Part shown: positions 62,184 to 64,000 of the stretch, piece by piece | How the letters are laid out: every line of letters begins with the position of its first letter | Position numbering within the stretch: the stretch's first letter is position 1 | Source: Burkholderiaceae bacterium | GTDB lineage: Bacteria > Pseudomonadota > Gammaproteobacteria > Burkholderiales > Burkholderiaceae_C | Assembly: GCA_030695205.1 (NCBI GenBank) | Contig: JAUYTN010000042.1 | Coordinates: 186,001 to 250,000 of the forward strand | Reading direction: 5' to 3' | Length of the DNA: 64,000 nt | Program-made: the position numbers and the translations under genes | Notes under the pieces: model-generated | Told to the model about the DNA's origin: nothing | Databases searched by the model: none | What the model saw: only the letters and a program-made list of their open reading frames with translations

Positions 62184-63221
62184 ATGAAAAACACTTCCAT
62201 CAAGCTCTCAGCCATTGCGCTGGGTACCGCAGCCGCCTTGGTCAGCGTCCAGGCCCATGCGGGCAAAGACCTGGACAACATCAAAAAGCGCGGCGAAATC
62301 ATCTGCGGCGTGAACACCGGCTTGGCTGGTTTTTCTGCTGCCGACAGCCAGGGCAAATGGAGTGGCCTGGATGTGGACGTGTGCCGCTCGGTCGCGGCCG
62401 CCATCCTCAAAGACTCCGAGAAAGTGCGCTACGTTCCCCTGACCGCCCAGCAGCGCTTCACGGCCCTGCAGTCCGGCGAGATCGACATTCTGGCCCGCAA
62501 CACCACCTGGACGCTGAACCGCGATGCGTCACTGGGCATGCACTTTGCCGGCATCAATTTTTATGATGGCCAGGCTTTCATGGTGCCTACCGCCCTCAAG
62601 GTCAAGAGCGCCAAGCAGCTCAAGGGTGCCACCGTCTGCGTGCAGTCCGGCACCACCACCGAGCTGAACCTGACCGACTTTTCCCGCGCCAACAGGCTGG
62701 ATCTGAAGCCTGTGGTGTTTGAGAAAGTGGAAGCAGCCACCGCCGCCTACGTGGCGGGCCGTTGCCAGGCCTACACCACCGATTCATCCGGTCTGGCCTC
62801 CATCCGTGCCAAAGAAACACCCAAGCCCGACGACCACGTCATCCTGCCCGAGCTGATCTCCAAAGAACCCCTCGGCCCCGCTGTGCGCCGTGGTGACGAC
62901 GACCTCTTCGCCATCGTCAAGTGGGTGGGCTACGCGCTGCTGGAAGCCGAAGAGCTGGGCATCACCCAGGCCAACGTGGACCAGATGAAAAAAGACAGCA
63001 AAAACCCCAGCGTGATGCGCGTCCTGGGTGGTGGCACCGAAGACACCGGCAAGAACCTGGGCCTGGACAAAGAGTGGGCCTACCGCGCGATCAAGGCCGT
63101 GGGCAACTACGGCGAGCAGTTCGAGCGCCACGTTGGCCCCAAGACCGCCATCCGCCTGCCACGCGGCAACAACGAGCTGTGGAGCAACGGCGGCCTGATG
63201 TACGCACCACCCGTGCGCTGA
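62184..63221 (+). CDS. aapJ: General amino-acid ABC transporter substrate-binding protein
   Basis: A 345-residue periplasmic protein with a signal peptide (LGTAAALVSVQAHA). The AapJ-type start KDLDNIKKRGEIICGVNTGL and the family segments GFSAADSQGKWSGLDVDVCR, QQRFTALQSGEIDILARNTT, and TTDSSGLASIRAKETPK are present. Such proteins bind a range of L-amino acids. AGGAG lies 6 nt before the ATG. The permease gene aapQ follows after a hairpin. Confidence 0.93.
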   Translation: MKNTSIKLSAIALGTAAALVSVQAHAGKDLDNIKKRGEIICGVNTGLAGFSAADSQGKWSGLDVDVCRSVAAAILKDSEKVRYVPLTAQQRFTALQSGEIDILARNTTWTLNRDASLGMHFAGINFYDGQAFMVPTALKVKSAKQLKGATVCVQSGTTTELNLTDFSRANRLDLKPVVFEKVEAATAAYVAGRCQAYTTDSSGLASIRAKETPKPDDHVILPELISKEPLGPAVRRGDDDLFAIVKWVGYALLEAEELGITQANVDQMKKDSKNPSVMRVLGGGTEDTGKNLGLDKEWAYRAIKAVGNYGEQFERHVGPKTAIRLPRGNNELWSNGGLMYAPPVR

Positions 63222-63311
63222 TCGGTTCTTGCACCGCGCCGTGGCGATGCGCACAGGCACCCCCCTGGTGCCTGGCCCACCCCACCGTGGTGCATCTGAA
63301 CCGAGGCCCCG

Positions 63312-63350
63312 AATGCCGGAGTCGCCGTGTGGGGCTCCGGCATTTCAGTT
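63312..63350 (+). terminator. Hairpin between aapJ and aapQ (partial terminator)
   Basis: AATGCCGGAG (63312-63321) pairs with CTCCGGCATT (63335-63344), then a TTTT run. Such hairpins after binding-protein genes let the binding protein be made in excess of the permease. Confidence 0.7.
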
Positions 63351-63386
63351 TTCCCCCTTGCTTTCTTCCAGACTGAGAGGCCCATT

Positions 63387-64000
63387 TTGAGCCAGTCATC
63401 CCACCATGCCCCCCGCAAATGGTCGCTGAACAGCCGCGCAACCCGCGGCTACATTTTTCAAGCCATTGCCCTCATTCTCATTGCCTCTGGCGTCTGGTTC
63501 CTGGCCCACAACACCCAGGTCAACATGGCCAACCGGGGCATTCAAAGTGGCTTTGACTTCGTCAAGGACACCGCCGGTTTTGACATCGGCGAGACCCTCA
63601 TCGACTACGACCCCAGCCAGAGCTACGGCAAAGCCATTTGGGTCGGCGTGCTCAACACCCTCAAAGTCGCGGTGGTGGGCATCATCCTCACCACGCTGCT
63701 GGGCGTCATGCTGGGTGTGGGGCGCTTTTCGCGCAATGCCCTGGTGCGCGGCCTCTGCTATGGCTACGTCGAGGTGTTTCGCAACGTACCCATCCTGCTG
63801 CAGCTGCTGATGTGGTACCTGGTGTTCATCGAGGTGCTGCCTCCGTCCCAGACAGCATGGAACGTGGCCGACCTGTTTTACCTGAGCAAAGGCGGCTTCA
63901 GCTTTCCGTGGCCGTCGGCCGGGGTGGGCCATGTGGTAACAGGTGCCGCGCTGGGCGCAGTGGCCGCCGTGCTGTGGCGCAAGCGCACCCTCAAGCGCTT
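63387..64000 (+). CDS. aapQ: Amino-acid ABC transporter permease, N-terminal part
   Basis: The gene runs off the window's right end with no stop in about 204 codons. Reading from a TTG with GAGAGG 7 nt upstream gives SQSSHHAPRKWSLNSRATRG, then a transmembrane segment (YIFQAIALILIASGVWFLAH), NMANRGIQSGFDFVKDTAGF and the HisM-type permease signature around GVLNTLKVAVVGIILTTLLG and VEVFRNVPILLQLLMWY. This is the AapQ-type permease that pairs with AapM and AapP, expected downstream. A TTG start is unusual but best supported. Confidence 0.9.
   Translation, partial: MSQSSHHAPRKWSLNSRATRGYIFQAIALILIASGVWFLAHNTQVNMANRGIQSGFDFVKDTAGFDIGETLIDYDPSQSYGKAIWVGVLNTLKVAVVGIILTTLLGVMLGVGRFSRNALVRGLCYGYVEVFRNVPILLQLLMWYLVFIEVLPPSQTAWNVADLFYLSKGGFSFPWPSAGVGHVVTGAALGAVAAVLWRKRTLKR

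Overview
The window is a piece of a GC-rich chromosome from a betaproteobacterium of the order Burkholderiales, most likely family Comamonadaceae (a Rhodoferax/Acidovorax/Hydrogenophaga-like organism). This rests on recognisable gene orders (yicC-gmk-rpoZ-spoT-greB; lolB-ispE-tRNA-Gln-prs-rplY-pth; coaD-rsmD-M16 peptidase pair-ftsY), on protein signatures such as a BktB-type thiolase and a betaproteobacterial FlhD/FlhC, and on short AT-rich intergenic repeats of a kind I associate with this family. No database search was possible; all names come from reading the translations.

Layout. 1-3638: end of a nucleoside-type ABC importer (ATPase, two permeases) with a CodA-like cytosine deaminase. 3639-5693: flagellar master regulators flhD/flhC, flanked by debris (a possible glutamine synthetase scrap and an IS21-like transposase remnant). 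5694-10365 (minus strand): CBS-domain protein, hemW, rdgB, then a PP2C phosphatase/Ser-Thr kinase pair. 10427-15165: yicC, gmk, rpoZ, spoT, greB, tRNA-Arg. 15200-24920: a 9,643-bp integrative element inserted in the 3' end of a CAU-anticodon tRNA gene. 24942-33653: hrcA, nadK, recN, rapZ, mutY, a dynamin-like GTPase, mutM. 33814-45858: TPR protein, lolB, ispE, tRNA-Gln, prs, rplY, pth, ferredoxin, coaD, rsmD, two M16 peptidases, ftsY. 46071-52915: zwf-pgl-edd-eda-pgi, an Entner-Doudoroff cluster with a HexR-like operator. 53052-64000: small hypothetical, GNAT enzyme, FecR/OmpA pair, phosphofructokinase, flavin-type oxidase, pseudouridine synthase, thiolase, 2OG-Fe oxygenase, hemerythrin-like protein, DUF2189 membrane protein, and the start of an amino-acid ABC importer (aapJ, aapQ).

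The most interesting region is the integrative element. It has perfect 46-bp att repeats, a tyrosine integrase, identical 20-bp repeats near both ends (candidate integrase arm sites), a leader whose complementary segments are laid out like the P4 CI / phage C4 antisense-RNA immunity switch, four small unknown genes, a 120-bp-period tandem repeat in front of an AlpA-type activator, a Toprim primase-like protein, a DUF3987 protein, a 35-bp inverted repeat rich in TATTGTC, and finally a prohead protease-major capsid fusion. No portal, terminase, tail or lysis gene is present. It therefore looks like a P4/PICI-like phage satellite that brings its own capsid shell and relies on a helper for the rest.

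Other points worth checking: a perfect FNR/Anr-type box overlapping the ribosome binding site of the DUF2189 gene; a hemerythrin-like protein lacking one iron-ligand histidine; a phosphofructokinase with the mixed Gly104/Lys124 signature; a cytosine deaminase with Cys in place of the substrate-contacting second Asp; and AT-rich repeats sitting just 5' of genes inside operons.
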